Origin: CAIYXV01 sp035506255
GTDB taxonomy: Bacteria; Margulisbacteria; WOR-1; XYC2-FULL-46-14; WPAF01
NCBI GenBank assembly: GCA_035506255.1
Contig: DATJPS010000079.1
Location: 1 to 11,735 of the forward strand
Length of the DNA stretch: 11,735 nt
Reading direction: 5' to 3'
Shown: in pieces, positions 1-6,411 of the stretch
How positions within the stretch are numbered: position 1 is the stretch's first letter
Layout of the letters: each line of letters starts with the position of its first letter
Translations under genes and position numbers: made by a program
The notes under the pieces: generated by a model
The model's database searches: none
Seen by the model: the letters and a program-made list of their open reading frames with translations, nothing else
What the model was told of the DNA's origin: nothing

Positions 1-1063
1 TGCCTTCGGGAATATGCGTCCCTTTCCTTATCTGGCAGCGGTTGGCAAGGATCGAATCGGAACCGATGGTGACCGCCTCGCCGACGCGGCACCAGTTGCC
101 GATCACGCTCTTGTTGATAATGCTCCCGCGGGAGATGAACGAATCGGACCAGATCACCGAACCGCCGATCTTAGCGTCGTAGCCGATCACGCAGCGGTCC
201 CCGACCACCGTGTCTTTCAGATGGGCGCCGCGCCGGATCTGTACCCCCTCGCCGATCATCACGTGCCCGTCCAGCTTCACCGACGGGTCGATCTCGCAAT
301 GCTTGCCGGTCCAGACCTTGGAAGATATCTTTCGTCCCGGCAGGAACAGGCGGACCCCGCCTTTCAGCGCGTCCTGGTTGGTGCGGATATATGAGTTCAA
401 TCCGCCTATATCGCTCCAATACTCGACCATCTTATACCCGTAAACCGGAGCGTTCTTAAGCACCAGTCTGGGGAACAACTCCTTGCCGAAATCATAGGGG
501 TGGTTCCTCGGCACCAGGTCGAGCACTTCGGGCTCGAACACGTAGATCCCGGTGTTGGCCAGATTGTGCGGCGACTGTTCCGGTTTTTCCAGGAACGATA
601 CGACGCGGTCGTTCTCGTCAAGCGAGACGATGCCGAAGTGCGACGGCTCGCTCACTTCGGAAAGCGCGATCGTCGCCAGCGCTTTTTTGCTCTTGTGGAA
701 CGCCACCAGCCGTCTTAAATTGATGTCGGTCAGGGCGTCGGAAGAGAGGACGACGAAGGTCTCGGTCAAACCTCCCAGCAACACCGCCATCTTCAGCACG
801 CCGCCGGCGGTACCCATCAGTTTTTCTTCGAAAGAATAAGTGAGGTTAACGCCGAATTTGTCGCCGTCGCTGAAGTAGTTCATTATTTGCTCGGGATGGT
901 AATGGACGTTGACCGCCGCTTTACGGATGCCGTTGCGACGCAGGAGGTCGAGGTTGTGCTGCATGCAGGGTTTGCCCGCGACCGGGACCATCGGCTTGGG
1001 GACCGCCAGCGTCAGCGGCTCCAGCCGCGTCCCGAACCCGGCGGCCATGATCAGCGCGATCAC
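1..1063 (-). CDS. Sugar-phosphate nucleotidyltransferase (mannose-1-phosphate guanylyltransferase-like), 3' end outside window
   Basis: An NDP-sugar pyrophosphorylase that transfers a nucleotide onto a sugar 1-phosphate, in the cytoplasm, to feed polysaccharide or glycan synthesis. The reading frame is open for 354 codons and runs off the left edge. Residues 1-240 are a nucleotidyltransferase domain. The N-terminal signature is MAAGFGTRLEPLT, followed by VPKPMVP, a GTAGG segment, SSDALTD (metal/NTP aspartate region) and FLEKPE. From about residue 255 hexapeptide-type repeats (IGEGVQI, VVGDRCVIGYDAKIGGSV) indicate a left-handed beta-helix. The sequence resembles the roughly 380-residue pyrophosphorylases and also the roughly 840-residue cyanobacterial forms that carry a C-terminal phosphomannomutase-like domain; the window cannot tell which. 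The GTG at 1063 is preferred over the ATG at 1048 because it gives the family start MIALIMAAG. It also makes a GTGA overlap with the rpiB stop codon, with AAGGA upstream. The exact sugar and nucleotide are not decided by what is visible. Confidence 0.9.
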   Translation of the reverse strand, partial: MIALIMAAGFGTRLEPLTLAVPKPMVPVAGKPCMQHNLDLLRRNGIRKAAVNVHYHPEQIMNYFSDGDKFGVNLTYSFEEKLMGTAGGVLKMAVLLGGLTETFVVLSSDALTDINLRRLVAFHKSKKALATIALSEVSEPSHFGIVSLDENDRVVSFLEKPEQSPHNLANTGIYVFEPEVLDLVPRNHPYDFGKELFPRLVLKNAPVYGYKMVEYWSDIGGLNSYIRTNQDALKGGVRLFLPGRKISSKVWTGKHCEIDPSVKLDGHVMIGEGVQIRRGAHLKDTVVGDRCVIGYDAKIGGSVIWSDSFISRGSIINKSVIGNWCRVGEAVTIGSDSILANRCQIRKGTHIPEG

Positions 1064-1491
1064 TTCTCTATTTTCCTTATCCGGCGCAGGTGCCGTTCGT
1101 CGTTGGAGAACGGCGTGTCGAGCCAGGCGGCCACGATCTTCAGCGCTTTGTCCTTCTTAATCTTCCTGCCCGCCAGACAAAGGACGTTGCAGTTGCCGTG
1201 TTCGCGGCTCTGTTTGGCGGTATAAATATCGTAGGCATTGACGGCGCGGATGCCGGAGACCTTGTTCGCCACGATCGTCACCCCCACCCCCGAACCGCAG
1301 ACCATTATCCCCAGGTCAAATTCGCCTTTTGCCACCGCCTCCGCCGCCGGCCGCGCGAAGTCGGGATAATCGCAAGACTCCTCTTTGTCCGTGCCAAAAT
1401 CCTTGAAGCCGATATCCCGCTTCTTCAGGAATTCCTTTACCTCCTGTTTAAGCTGGAAACCGGCGTGGTCCGAAGCCAGCGCTATCTTCAT
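1060..1491 (-). CDS. rpiB: Ribose-5-phosphate isomerase B
   Basis: Interconverts ribose 5-phosphate and ribulose 5-phosphate in the non-oxidative pentose phosphate pathway; some family members instead act on allose or galactose phosphates. The 143 residues match the usual RpiB length. Visible motifs are SDHAG at 7-11, the catalytic cysteine loop CGSGVG at 65-70, SREH with the active-site His at 98, and a C-terminal ERHLRRI holding the phosphate-binding arginines (about 133 and 137). These residues fit the RpiB rather than the LacA/LacB pattern, though that call is made by eye. The ATG overlaps the pdxJ stop as ATGA, with GAGGAGG about 9 nt upstream inside pdxJ, so coupled translation is likely. 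It overlaps the next gene by 4 nt in the same way. Confidence 0.95.
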   Translation of the reverse strand: MKIALASDHAGFQLKQEVKEFLKKRDIGFKDFGTDKEESCDYPDFARPAAEAVAKGEFDLGIMVCGSGVGVTIVANKVSGIRAVNAYDIYTAKQSREHGNCNVLCLAGRKIKKDKALKIVAAWLDTPFSNDERHLRRIRKIEK

Positions 1492-2195
1492 CCGATCACC
1501 CTCCTCATTTCGGCTACCGCCTGCCGCATCCCCACGATCACCGAACGGGCAATGATCGAAAAACCGATGTTCAGTTCCTCGATCCCCGGTACGCCGACGA
1601 TCCCTTTCACGTTATTATAATCCAATCCGTGCCCGCCGTTGATCCTTAATCCGATCATCCGCGCCTGCTGGACGGCGTTGCCGACCGATTCCAATTCGAC
1701 CGATCTCTTACTATGTACTTTAGCGTTCGCGTACCGGCCAGTATGGATCTCTATAAATTTGGCGCCGACCACCGCCGATTCCGCCACCTGCTTCGCTTTG
1801 GGATCGATAAAAAGGCTCACGGTTATCCCCGCGCCCTGCAATCTGCTTACGATCTTTTTCAACCTGGCGCTGTGTTTCACGATGTCCAGCCCGCCCTCGG
1901 TCGTCAGCTCGGCCCGTTTTTCCGGCACCAGCGTCACCATATCTGGGCGAACCTTGAGCGCGATCTTTACCATCTCATCGGTCGCCGCCATTTCCATATC
2001 GAGGCGGGTCTTCAGCGCGCGCAGGCTCGCCAGATCGTCGTCCTGTATATGGCGCCGGTCTTCGCGCAAATGGCAGACGATCCCGTCGGCCCCGGCGGCG
2101 ATGCATTCTTTTGCCGCTTCCACCGGATCGGGTATCCCCTCCATCCGGGCCTGCCGCAGGGTGGCAATATGATCGATATTCACTCCCAATCTCAT
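1488..2195 (-). CDS. pdxJ: Pyridoxine 5'-phosphate synthase
   Basis: Condenses 1-deoxy-D-xylulose 5-phosphate with 3-amino-2-oxopropyl phosphate to give pyridoxine 5'-phosphate, the last ring-forming step of the DXP-dependent vitamin B6 pathway; a cytoplasmic TIM barrel. The 235 residues match the family. Motifs run in order: NIDHIATLR at 6-14, HLREDRRHI at 42-50, a catalytic Glu near 68, VPEKR at 90-94, HTGRYA at 151-156, NGGHGL with the catalytic His at 189, and NIGFSIIARS at 209-218. The start lies 1 nt after the ispF stop with AGAAGG upstream. Its substrate DXP is also the entry point of the MEP pathway, to which the upstream gene ispF belongs. No PdxA is in the window. Confidence 0.97.
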   Translation of the reverse strand: MRLGVNIDHIATLRQARMEGIPDPVEAAKECIAAGADGIVCHLREDRRHIQDDDLASLRALKTRLDMEMAATDEMVKIALKVRPDMVTLVPEKRAELTTEGGLDIVKHSARLKKIVSRLQGAGITVSLFIDPKAKQVAESAVVGAKFIEIHTGRYANAKVHSKRSVELESVGNAVQQARMIGLRINGGHGLDYNNVKGIVGVPGIEELNIGFSIIARSVIVGMRQAVAEMRRVIG

Positions 2196-2196
2196 T

Positions 2197-2673
2197 TTAT
2201 ACCTTCTTATGGATAAGACAGACCGCGTGCGCCGCGATCCCTTCCTTTTTCCCGGTAAAGCCGAGCCCTTCTTCGGTCTTGGCTTTCACGTTTACCTGAT
2301 CGAATTCGATCTCCAGCGTTCCGGCCAGCGATCGGCGGATCTCGTTCATGTAGGGAAGAAGTTTCGGTTCCTGACAGACCACCACCGCATCGACATTGGC
2401 GATCAGGTAGCCGGAAGAACGCACCTCGGCAACGATCTTTTTAAGTAAAACTATGCTGGAAATATCTTTGTACACCGGATCGGTATCGGGAAAGAATTCG
2501 CCGATGCTCCCCTTGCCCGCCGCCCCGATCAGCGCGTCTATCACCGCGTGGGTCAGCACGTCGGCATCGGAATGGCCAAGCAATCCCTTGGGATGCTTTA
2601 TCTCCACCCCGCCGAGTACGAGTTTTCGCCTGGCCGCCAGTTTATGTACGTCGTAACCTATTCCTACCCGCAT
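2197..2673 (-). CDS. ispF: 2-C-methyl-D-erythritol 2,4-cyclodiphosphate synthase
   Basis: Cyclises CDP-methylerythritol 2-phosphate to methylerythritol cyclodiphosphate with release of CMP, the fifth step of the MEP isoprenoid pathway. The 158 residues are full length for IspF. The divalent metal ligands are visible as Asp8 and His10 in GYDVH and His42 in the ADVLTHAV segment. GHSDAD (33-38) supplies the substrate-contacting His34, and the C-terminal KTEEGLGFTGKKEG segment is the characteristic nucleotide and phosphate binding stretch. There is no IspD domain fused in front, unlike the bifunctional IspDF of some bacteria. The start codon lies inside the end of tyrS (10 nt overlap) with a GAGGGTGAT ribosome binding site just upstream. 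The usual partner ispD is not in this window. Confidence 0.97.
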   Translation of the reverse strand: MRVGIGYDVHKLAARRKLVLGGVEIKHPKGLLGHSDADVLTHAVIDALIGAAGKGSIGEFFPDTDPVYKDISSIVLLKKIVAEVRSSGYLIANVDAVVVCQEPKLLPYMNEIRRSLAGTLEIEFDQVNVKAKTEEGLGFTGKKEGIAAHAVCLIHKKV

Positions 2674-3836
2674 ATCACCCTCACGAATTTACGCTTACCG
2701 ACATTGACGACCCGTTCTTTCGAAAGATCGACCGTCTCTTTTTCGTCCTTCACCACGACCTCGTCGATCCTGACCCCGCCCTGTTTGATAAGGCGGCGCG
2801 CTTCGGATATCGAAGCCGCGAGTCCGCCCCTGAGCAGCAGCTGGGTGACGATCATTTCTTTTTCGGGAAGCTTGATGGTGGCGATCTCATCCGGCAACTT
2901 ACCTTTCGCGAATACCGATTCGAACTCCGCTTCCACGGTCACCGCCGCGCTTTCCGAGTAGAACCGTGCGACCAGGATCTTTGCCAGCCGGATCTTTGCC
3001 TCTTTGGGATGCATCGCCTTGACCTCGTCCATCGGGACGTCGGTCAACAGCTCGTAATACCTTATCATCAGCGGATCGGGGATCGACATCGTCTTGCCGA
3101 AGATCTCCGACGGCGGCTCGGTGATGCCGATGTAATTGCCAAGCGATTTGCTCATTTTCTGGACCCCGTCGAGCCCTTCGAGCAGAGGGAGGGTGACGAT
3201 TACCTGAGGCTCCTTACCATAGCGTTCCTGCAGCGTCCGTCCCATCAGAAGATTGAATTTCTGGTCGGTCCCGCCGATCTCGACGTCGGCCTCGAGGTGG
3301 ACGGAATCGTAACCCTGCAGCAGTGGATACAGGAACTCGAGGATGGAGATGTCCACTTCCCCCTTGAACCGTTCTTTGAAGTCCTTCCTTTCCAGCATCC
3401 GCGCCACCGTGTACTGGGCCGAAAGCTTGAAGATGTCTTCCAGGTTCATCTTGCGCAGCCATTCGCTGTTGTAGACCACTTTGGTCTTCTTGCGGTCGAG
3501 GATCTTGAAGACCTGCTCCTGGTAGGTCTTTGCGTTGACTTCTATTACCTCGCGGGATAGCGGCTTCCGGGTCTCCGACCGGCCGGAAGGATCTCCGATC
3601 ATGGCGGTAAAGTCGCCGATGATGAAGATGACCTCGTGCCCCAGTTCCTGGAACTGGCGCAGCTTGTTGAGCACCACGGTGTGGCCCAGGTGGATATCGG
3701 GAGCGGAGGGATCGGCCCCCCATTTGATCTTGAGCGGCTTTCCTTTTTTAAGCTTCTTTACCAGCTCCGCTTCGGGGATCAGTTCGACGATCCCTCTCTT
3801 GATAATCGCCAGCTGTTTATCGATATCTACTTGCAT
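2664..3836 (-). CDS. tyrS: Tyrosyl-tRNA synthetase
   Basis: Class I aminoacyl-tRNA synthetase that activates tyrosine and charges tRNA-Tyr in the cytoplasm. The 390 residues are complete. The Rossmann catalytic domain carries HLGH at 49-52 (the HIGH signature), GGTDQ at 188-192 (a tyrosine and adenylate contact region) and KMSKS at 227-231. An S4 RNA-binding domain occupies about 331-385. The KWGADPSAPDIHLGH opening is typical of the TyrZ-like subgroup rather than the E. coli TyrS subgroup. It starts inside the last codons of aroB (10 nt overlap) with GAAGGA upstream. No T-box leader is present, which is expected given that it is internal to an operon. Its position directly after two shikimate-pathway genes places tyrosine use next to aromatic synthesis. 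Confidence 0.97.
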   Translation of the reverse strand: MQVDIDKQLAIIKRGIVELIPEAELVKKLKKGKPLKIKWGADPSAPDIHLGHTVVLNKLRQFQELGHEVIFIIGDFTAMIGDPSGRSETRKPLSREVIEVNAKTYQEQVFKILDRKKTKVVYNSEWLRKMNLEDIFKLSAQYTVARMLERKDFKERFKGEVDISILEFLYPLLQGYDSVHLEADVEIGGTDQKFNLLMGRTLQERYGKEPQVIVTLPLLEGLDGVQKMSKSLGNYIGITEPPSEIFGKTMSIPDPLMIRYYELLTDVPMDEVKAMHPKEAKIRLAKILVARFYSESAAVTVEAEFESVFAKGKLPDEIATIKLPEKEMIVTQLLLRGGLAASISEARRLIKQGGVRIDEVVVKDEKETVDLSKERVVNVGKRKFVRVICG

Positions 3837-4897
3837 CCCAGTTCCTTCAATGCGCTGCGGATATTCTTTTCGCTGATGTTATCTCGAATCGTCACCTTAC
3901 CGATCGCCACCGGGAGCACCAGCCGCAGTTTTCCGCCTTTCACTTTCTTGTCCAGTTTCATCGCGCCGATCACGCTTTCCGCTTTTAAATTGATCTCCAG
4001 CGGCAGGCGCAGCTGCGCGCACAGCTGTATCATACGGATATATACCGCCTCGTCAAGGAGCTTCAGGTCGCGCGCGATGGTAGCGGCCACCGCCATCCCG
4101 TAACCGACCGCTTCACCGTGGGAGAACCCCTTGTATCCGGTAAGTGTCTCAACCGCGTGGCCGACAGTATGCCCCAGGTTCAAGATCATCCGCAGGCCGG
4201 TGGTTTCCCGCTCGTCCCTGGACACGACGTCCGCCTTGATCCGGGCGCAGAGATAAACGAGCTTCTGCCAGAACTGCGGTGAGACCTTGGGGTTCCCCTC
4301 CAGCATCTTGAATATTTTCGGGTCGCGGATGATCCCGTATTTCAGCACCTCCGCCAACCCGTTCTTAATTTCTTTTGACGGTAGCGTAGCGATGGTATTG
4401 ATGTCGATCAGCACTAGTTTCGGCTGGTGGAACACGCCGATCAGGTTCTTCCCCTTGTGATGGTCGACCGCGGTCTTCCCACCGATCGCCGCATCCACCA
4501 TCGCCAGCAGTGTGGTCGGCACCTGGACGACGTCTATCCCGCGCATATAGGTGGCGGCGATAAATCCAGCCAGGTCGCCGACGACCCCTCCTCCCAGGGC
4601 AATGACCAGCGCGTCCCGGTGGATATTGAGGTCGATCAGCTTATCGTATATCGCGGCCGCGGCGGAGAGCGTTTTGTGCTTTTCGCCCGGCGGCAGCTGC
4701 AGTACGTTCGGCTTGTATTTCTTGAGCGCTTTGCGTACCATTCCTGAATATTGCTTCCCGACGATATAATCGGTGATGACGACGATCTGCCGGTTCCTGG
4801 CGAGCGGCAGGTAGTCACCGATCCGTGAAAGGAGACCGGCGCCGATCACGATCTTGTAGCTGCGTTCACCGAGATTAACTTTCACTTCTTTAGCCAT
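3827..4897 (-). CDS. aroB: 3-dehydroquinate synthase
   Basis: Converts 3-deoxy-arabino-heptulosonate 7-phosphate to 3-dehydroquinate, the second step of the shikimate pathway, using NAD+ and a divalent metal. The 356 residues fit AroB. The NAD-binding glycine motif GGGVVGD lies at 102-108, followed by VPTTLLAMVDAAIGGK (126-141) and KNLIGVFHQP (150-159). The expected metal ligands are present: Glu183 in LAEVLKYG, His243 in NLGHTVGH, and His260 in FSHGEAV. The ATG sits 16 nt inside the end of aroK and has AGAGGAG about 8 nt upstream, so it is probably translated by coupling. There are no signs of the aminodehydroquinate or sedoheptulose-cyclase subfamilies, though subfamily assignment by eye is limited. 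Confidence 0.97.
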   Translation of the reverse strand: MAKEVKVNLGERSYKIVIGAGLLSRIGDYLPLARNRQIVVITDYIVGKQYSGMVRKALKKYKPNVLQLPPGEKHKTLSAAAAIYDKLIDLNIHRDALVIALGGGVVGDLAGFIAATYMRGIDVVQVPTTLLAMVDAAIGGKTAVDHHKGKNLIGVFHQPKLVLIDINTIATLPSKEIKNGLAEVLKYGIIRDPKIFKMLEGNPKVSPQFWQKLVYLCARIKADVVSRDERETTGLRMILNLGHTVGHAVETLTGYKGFSHGEAVGYGMAVAATIARDLKLLDEAVYIRMIQLCAQLRLPLEINLKAESVIGAMKLDKKVKGGKLRLVLPVAIGKVTIRDNISEKNIRSALKELGCK

Positions 4898-5385
4898 TTG
4901 ATTATCTCCTCTGCTGCCTCCTGCGGCGTGATATCGGAAGTATCGACGGTAAAATCGGCCGCGCCGGCATAGAACGGTTCGCGCTTTGCCAGCAGGCCGG
5001 TGATGTTTTCCAACTTGTCCCCCCGCTTCAACAACGGGCGATCGTCATTGTCCTGCAGGCGGTCGTGGATCACATCCGGCCGCGAATTGAGCAATACCAG
5101 CGGGCCGATCGCCTTAAGCATTTTAACGTTCTCATCCTTCAGCACCATCCCGCCGCCGGTCGAGATGACGAACCCGTCGTAATCCTCGAGCGTCCGGACC
5201 ACTTCGGTCTCGATGTCGCGGAACCGCGGCTCCCCTTCCTTTTCGAATATCGAGGAAATGGACCGGCCCTCTGACTTTTCGATCACGGCGTCGGTATCGA
5301 TGAAATTAAGATTGAGCCGGGCGGCCAGCGCCCTGCCCACCTCCGACTTGCCAACGCCCATAAAACCGATTAAAATGATGTTCAT
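4882..5385 (-). CDS. aroK: Shikimate kinase
   Basis: Phosphorylates shikimate at O3 with ATP, the fifth step of aromatic amino acid synthesis. The 167 residues are standard length. The Walker A loop is GFMGVGKS at 7-14, DTD at 30-32 binds magnesium and shikimate, RFRD at 54-57 and GGG at 77-79 contact shikimate, RPLL at 116-119 lies in the lid, and REPFY at 135-139 carries the adenine-side arginine. The ATG at 5385 gives the family start MNIILIGFMGVGKS, and no other start codon lies in frame just upstream. The 8 nt before it, AATCCCTT, contain no Shine-Dalgarno sequence, and the base before those is the tRNA-Arg discriminator. Translation may therefore depend on a very short leader left after tRNA 3' processing. 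First protein gene of the minus-strand operon. Confidence 0.96.
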   Translation of the reverse strand: MNIILIGFMGVGKSEVGRALAARLNLNFIDTDAVIEKSEGRSISSIFEKEGEPRFRDIETEVVRTLEDYDGFVISTGGGMVLKDENVKMLKAIGPLVLLNSRPDVIHDRLQDNDDRPLLKRGDKLENITGLLAKREPFYAGAADFTVDTSDITPQEAAEEIIKWLKK

Positions 5386-5393
5386 AAGGGATT

Positions 5394-5467
5394 TGCCCCC
5401 GACACGGTTCGAACGTGCGACCTAGTGTTTAGGAAACACTCGCTCTATCCAACTGAGCTACGGGGGC
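5394..5467 (-). tRNA. tRNA-Arg, anticodon CCT
   Basis: A complete cloverleaf reads on the minus strand. The 7-bp acceptor stem GCCCCCG/CGGGGGC is perfect. The D stem is GCTC/GAGC and the anticodon stem AGTGT/ACACT encloses loop TTCCTAA. The T arm is GCACG/CGTGT around TTCGAAC. The anticodon CCT (5433-5431) reads AGG arginine codons. The discriminator is A at 5394, and CCA is not encoded (the next bases are AATC). The extended -10 element ends 8 nt before the tRNA 5' end, so transcription should start almost at the mature 5' end. aroK begins only 8 nt after the tRNA, so the tRNA is the leader of the biosynthetic operon rather than an isolated gene. Confidence 0.97.
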
Positions 5468-5470
5468 CTG

Positions 5471-5487
5471 TTTTGATTATATCAAAA
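5471..5487. repeat. Perfect 7-bp inverted repeat over the promoter (TTTTGAT-TAT-ATCAAAA)
   Basis: The arms 5471-5477 (TTTTGAT) and 5481-5487 (ATCAAAA) are exact reverse complements around TAT. The repeat contains the minus-strand TGATATAAT and, reading the plus strand, TGATTATATC, a weaker extended -10-like element pointing to the 44-codon gene at 5510. It could be a bidirectional promoter core, an operator, or a by-product of -10 symmetry in AT-rich DNA. The bases flanking the arms do not extend the pairing. Confidence 0.55.
5476..5484 (-). promoter_or_regulatory. Extended -10 promoter for tRNA-Arg/aroK operon
   Basis: On the minus strand this reads TGATATAAT, a perfect TATAAT with the TGn extension. 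It ends 8 nt before the tRNA 5' end, so the start point would fall at or 1-2 nt before the first tRNA base. No good -35 hexamer is found 16-18 nt upstream, which fits an extended -10 promoter. It sits in the middle of a perfect 7-bp inverted repeat, described separately. Predicted from sequence only. Confidence 0.7.
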
Positions 5488-5509
5488 ATCGAAGGGGAAT
5501 TACATTCAA

Positions 5510-5644
5510 ATGAATCAGAAGCGGATCATCACCATCGCCGGCTTTATATTTCTCATAATTTACTTTCTTGCGGCGCTGCTTTTGATCGTTAACTTCCAGA
5601 TGGACATCAAGGCCGAGAACACTCAGCAGCTCAAATTGATGTAG
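5510..5644 (+). CDS. Small single-pass membrane protein (44 aa), function unknown
   Basis: I do not recognise a family. The product starts MNQKR, a short positively charged segment. An uninterrupted hydrophobic stretch follows at about residues 6-28 (IITIAGFIFL through ALLLIVNF), and the tail of about 16 residues is polar (QMDIKAENTQQLKLM). The charge pattern predicts N-inside, C-outside topology, so the tail would face the periplasm or exterior. Support for a real gene comes from codons that use mostly G or C at third positions outside the hydrophobic core, like the neighbouring genes, an AAGGGG ribosome binding site (spacing about 12 nt, slightly long), and a divergent -10-like element about 27 nt upstream. 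It is transcribed away from the tRNA, and its last 22 nt overlap the end of panB on the opposite strand. It may be a regulatory or complex-stabilising microprotein, but nothing in the sequence says of what. Confidence 0.6.
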   Translation: MNQKRIITIAGFIFLIIYFLAALLLIVNFQMDIKAENTQQLKLM

Positions 5645-6411
5645 GTCTTATTTCCTATTTCTGAAATATACTTTTTAACCGCTTTCTTTATCACCGCAGC
5701 GACGTCCGCATAGCGGTTGACGAACTTGGGCGGGTCGGGATAAAGCCCCAGCATATCGTAGGTCACCAGTACCTGCCCGTCGCAGAACGGCCCCGCACCG
5801 ATCCCGATGGTCGGTATCTTGAGCGTTCTCGAGATCCTTTTGGCCAGTTCGGGCGGCATCATTTCCAGGACGATCGCGAAACAGCCCGCCTGCTCCAGCT
5901 TTTTAGCGTCGTTCATCAGCCGGGCCGCGGCCTTCGGATCTTTCCCCTGTAAATGGTAACCCAGTTCGTTGACCGATTGGGGGGTAAAGCCAAGATGTCC
6001 CATTACCGGGATCCCCGCCTTGATAATGGCCCTTATCGGGCCAAGGTATCCCACCCCTTCCAGCTTGACCGCCTCCGCCCCCGCTTTGGCCAGCGCGATC
6101 GCGTTGCGCACCGCTTCTTTCGGGTCTACCTGATAAGCGCCGAACGGCAGGTCGGCAATAAGGAAAGCGCGCTTTACCGCTCTGGCGGCCGCACGGGTGA
6201 AGATCGTCATCTCATCCATCGATACCGGCAGAGTGTTCCGATGGCCAAGGGCCACGTTCCCGCCGGAATCGCCGACCAGTATGAGGTCGATGCCGGATTC
6301 ATCGAGTAATCGGGCGATGGAATAATCGTAGGCGGTAAGGGCGGAGATCTTCCTCTGCGCTTTTTTAAATCCCGCTATTTTGACCAGATCTATTTTTTCG
6401 GTTTTGACCAT
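5623..6411 (-). CDS. panB: 3-methyl-2-oxobutanoate hydroxymethyltransferase (ketopantoate synthase)
   Basis: Transfers a hydroxymethyl group from methylene-tetrahydrofolate to 2-oxoisovalerate, giving ketopantoate, the first committed step of pantothenate and coenzyme A synthesis. The 262 residues match E. coli PanB closely in length. Key parts are LTAYDY at 25-30, VGDS with the metal-binding Asp48, ADLPFG with Asp87, VKLEG (Lys116, Glu118), GHLGFTPQS at 138-146, the catalytic Glu183 in LEMMPPELA, and IGIGAGPFCDGQVL at 202-215. The loop after VGDS reads GGNVALGH rather than the commoner LGMVVLGH, a mild variation. The gene begins 22 nt inside the end of cdaA. No panC or panD follows; the downstream DNA carries an opposing small gene and then the next operon. 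Confidence 0.97.
   Translation of the reverse strand: MVKTEKIDLVKIAGFKKAQRKISALTAYDYSIARLLDESGIDLILVGDSGGNVALGHRNTLPVSMDEMTIFTRAAARAVKRAFLIADLPFGAYQVDPKEAVRNAIALAKAGAEAVKLEGVGYLGPIRAIIKAGIPVMGHLGFTPQSVNELGYHLQGKDPKAAARLMNDAKKLEQAGCFAIVLEMMPPELAKRISRTLKIPTIGIGAGPFCDGQVLVTYDMLGLYPDPPKFVNRYADVAAVIKKAVKKYISEIGNKTYINLSC

Noticed and set aside
1090..1620. Long plus-strand open frame (176 codons), with similar ones such as 1639-2172, 1713-2216, 3009-3560 and 7445-8044
   Set aside because: They lie antisense to clear rpiB, pdxJ, tyrS and lysA, show no family motifs, and have the arginine/histidine/proline-rich look of GC-rich shadow frames.
3837..3900. T-box leader ahead of tyrS
   Set aside because: tyrS starts inside aroB, the upstream bases are coding, and no T-box sequence or terminator is visible.
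5394..5467. tRNA-Arg as an attachment site for an integrated element
   Set aside because: No integrase, no direct repeat of the tRNA 3' end, and the downstream genes are core metabolism in a tight operon.
5649..5676. Hairpin TATTTC/GAAATA followed by CTTTTTAA as a terminator for the 44-codon gene
   Set aside because: The stem is six AT-rich pairs with an 8-nt loop inside the panB coding region; too weak to call.
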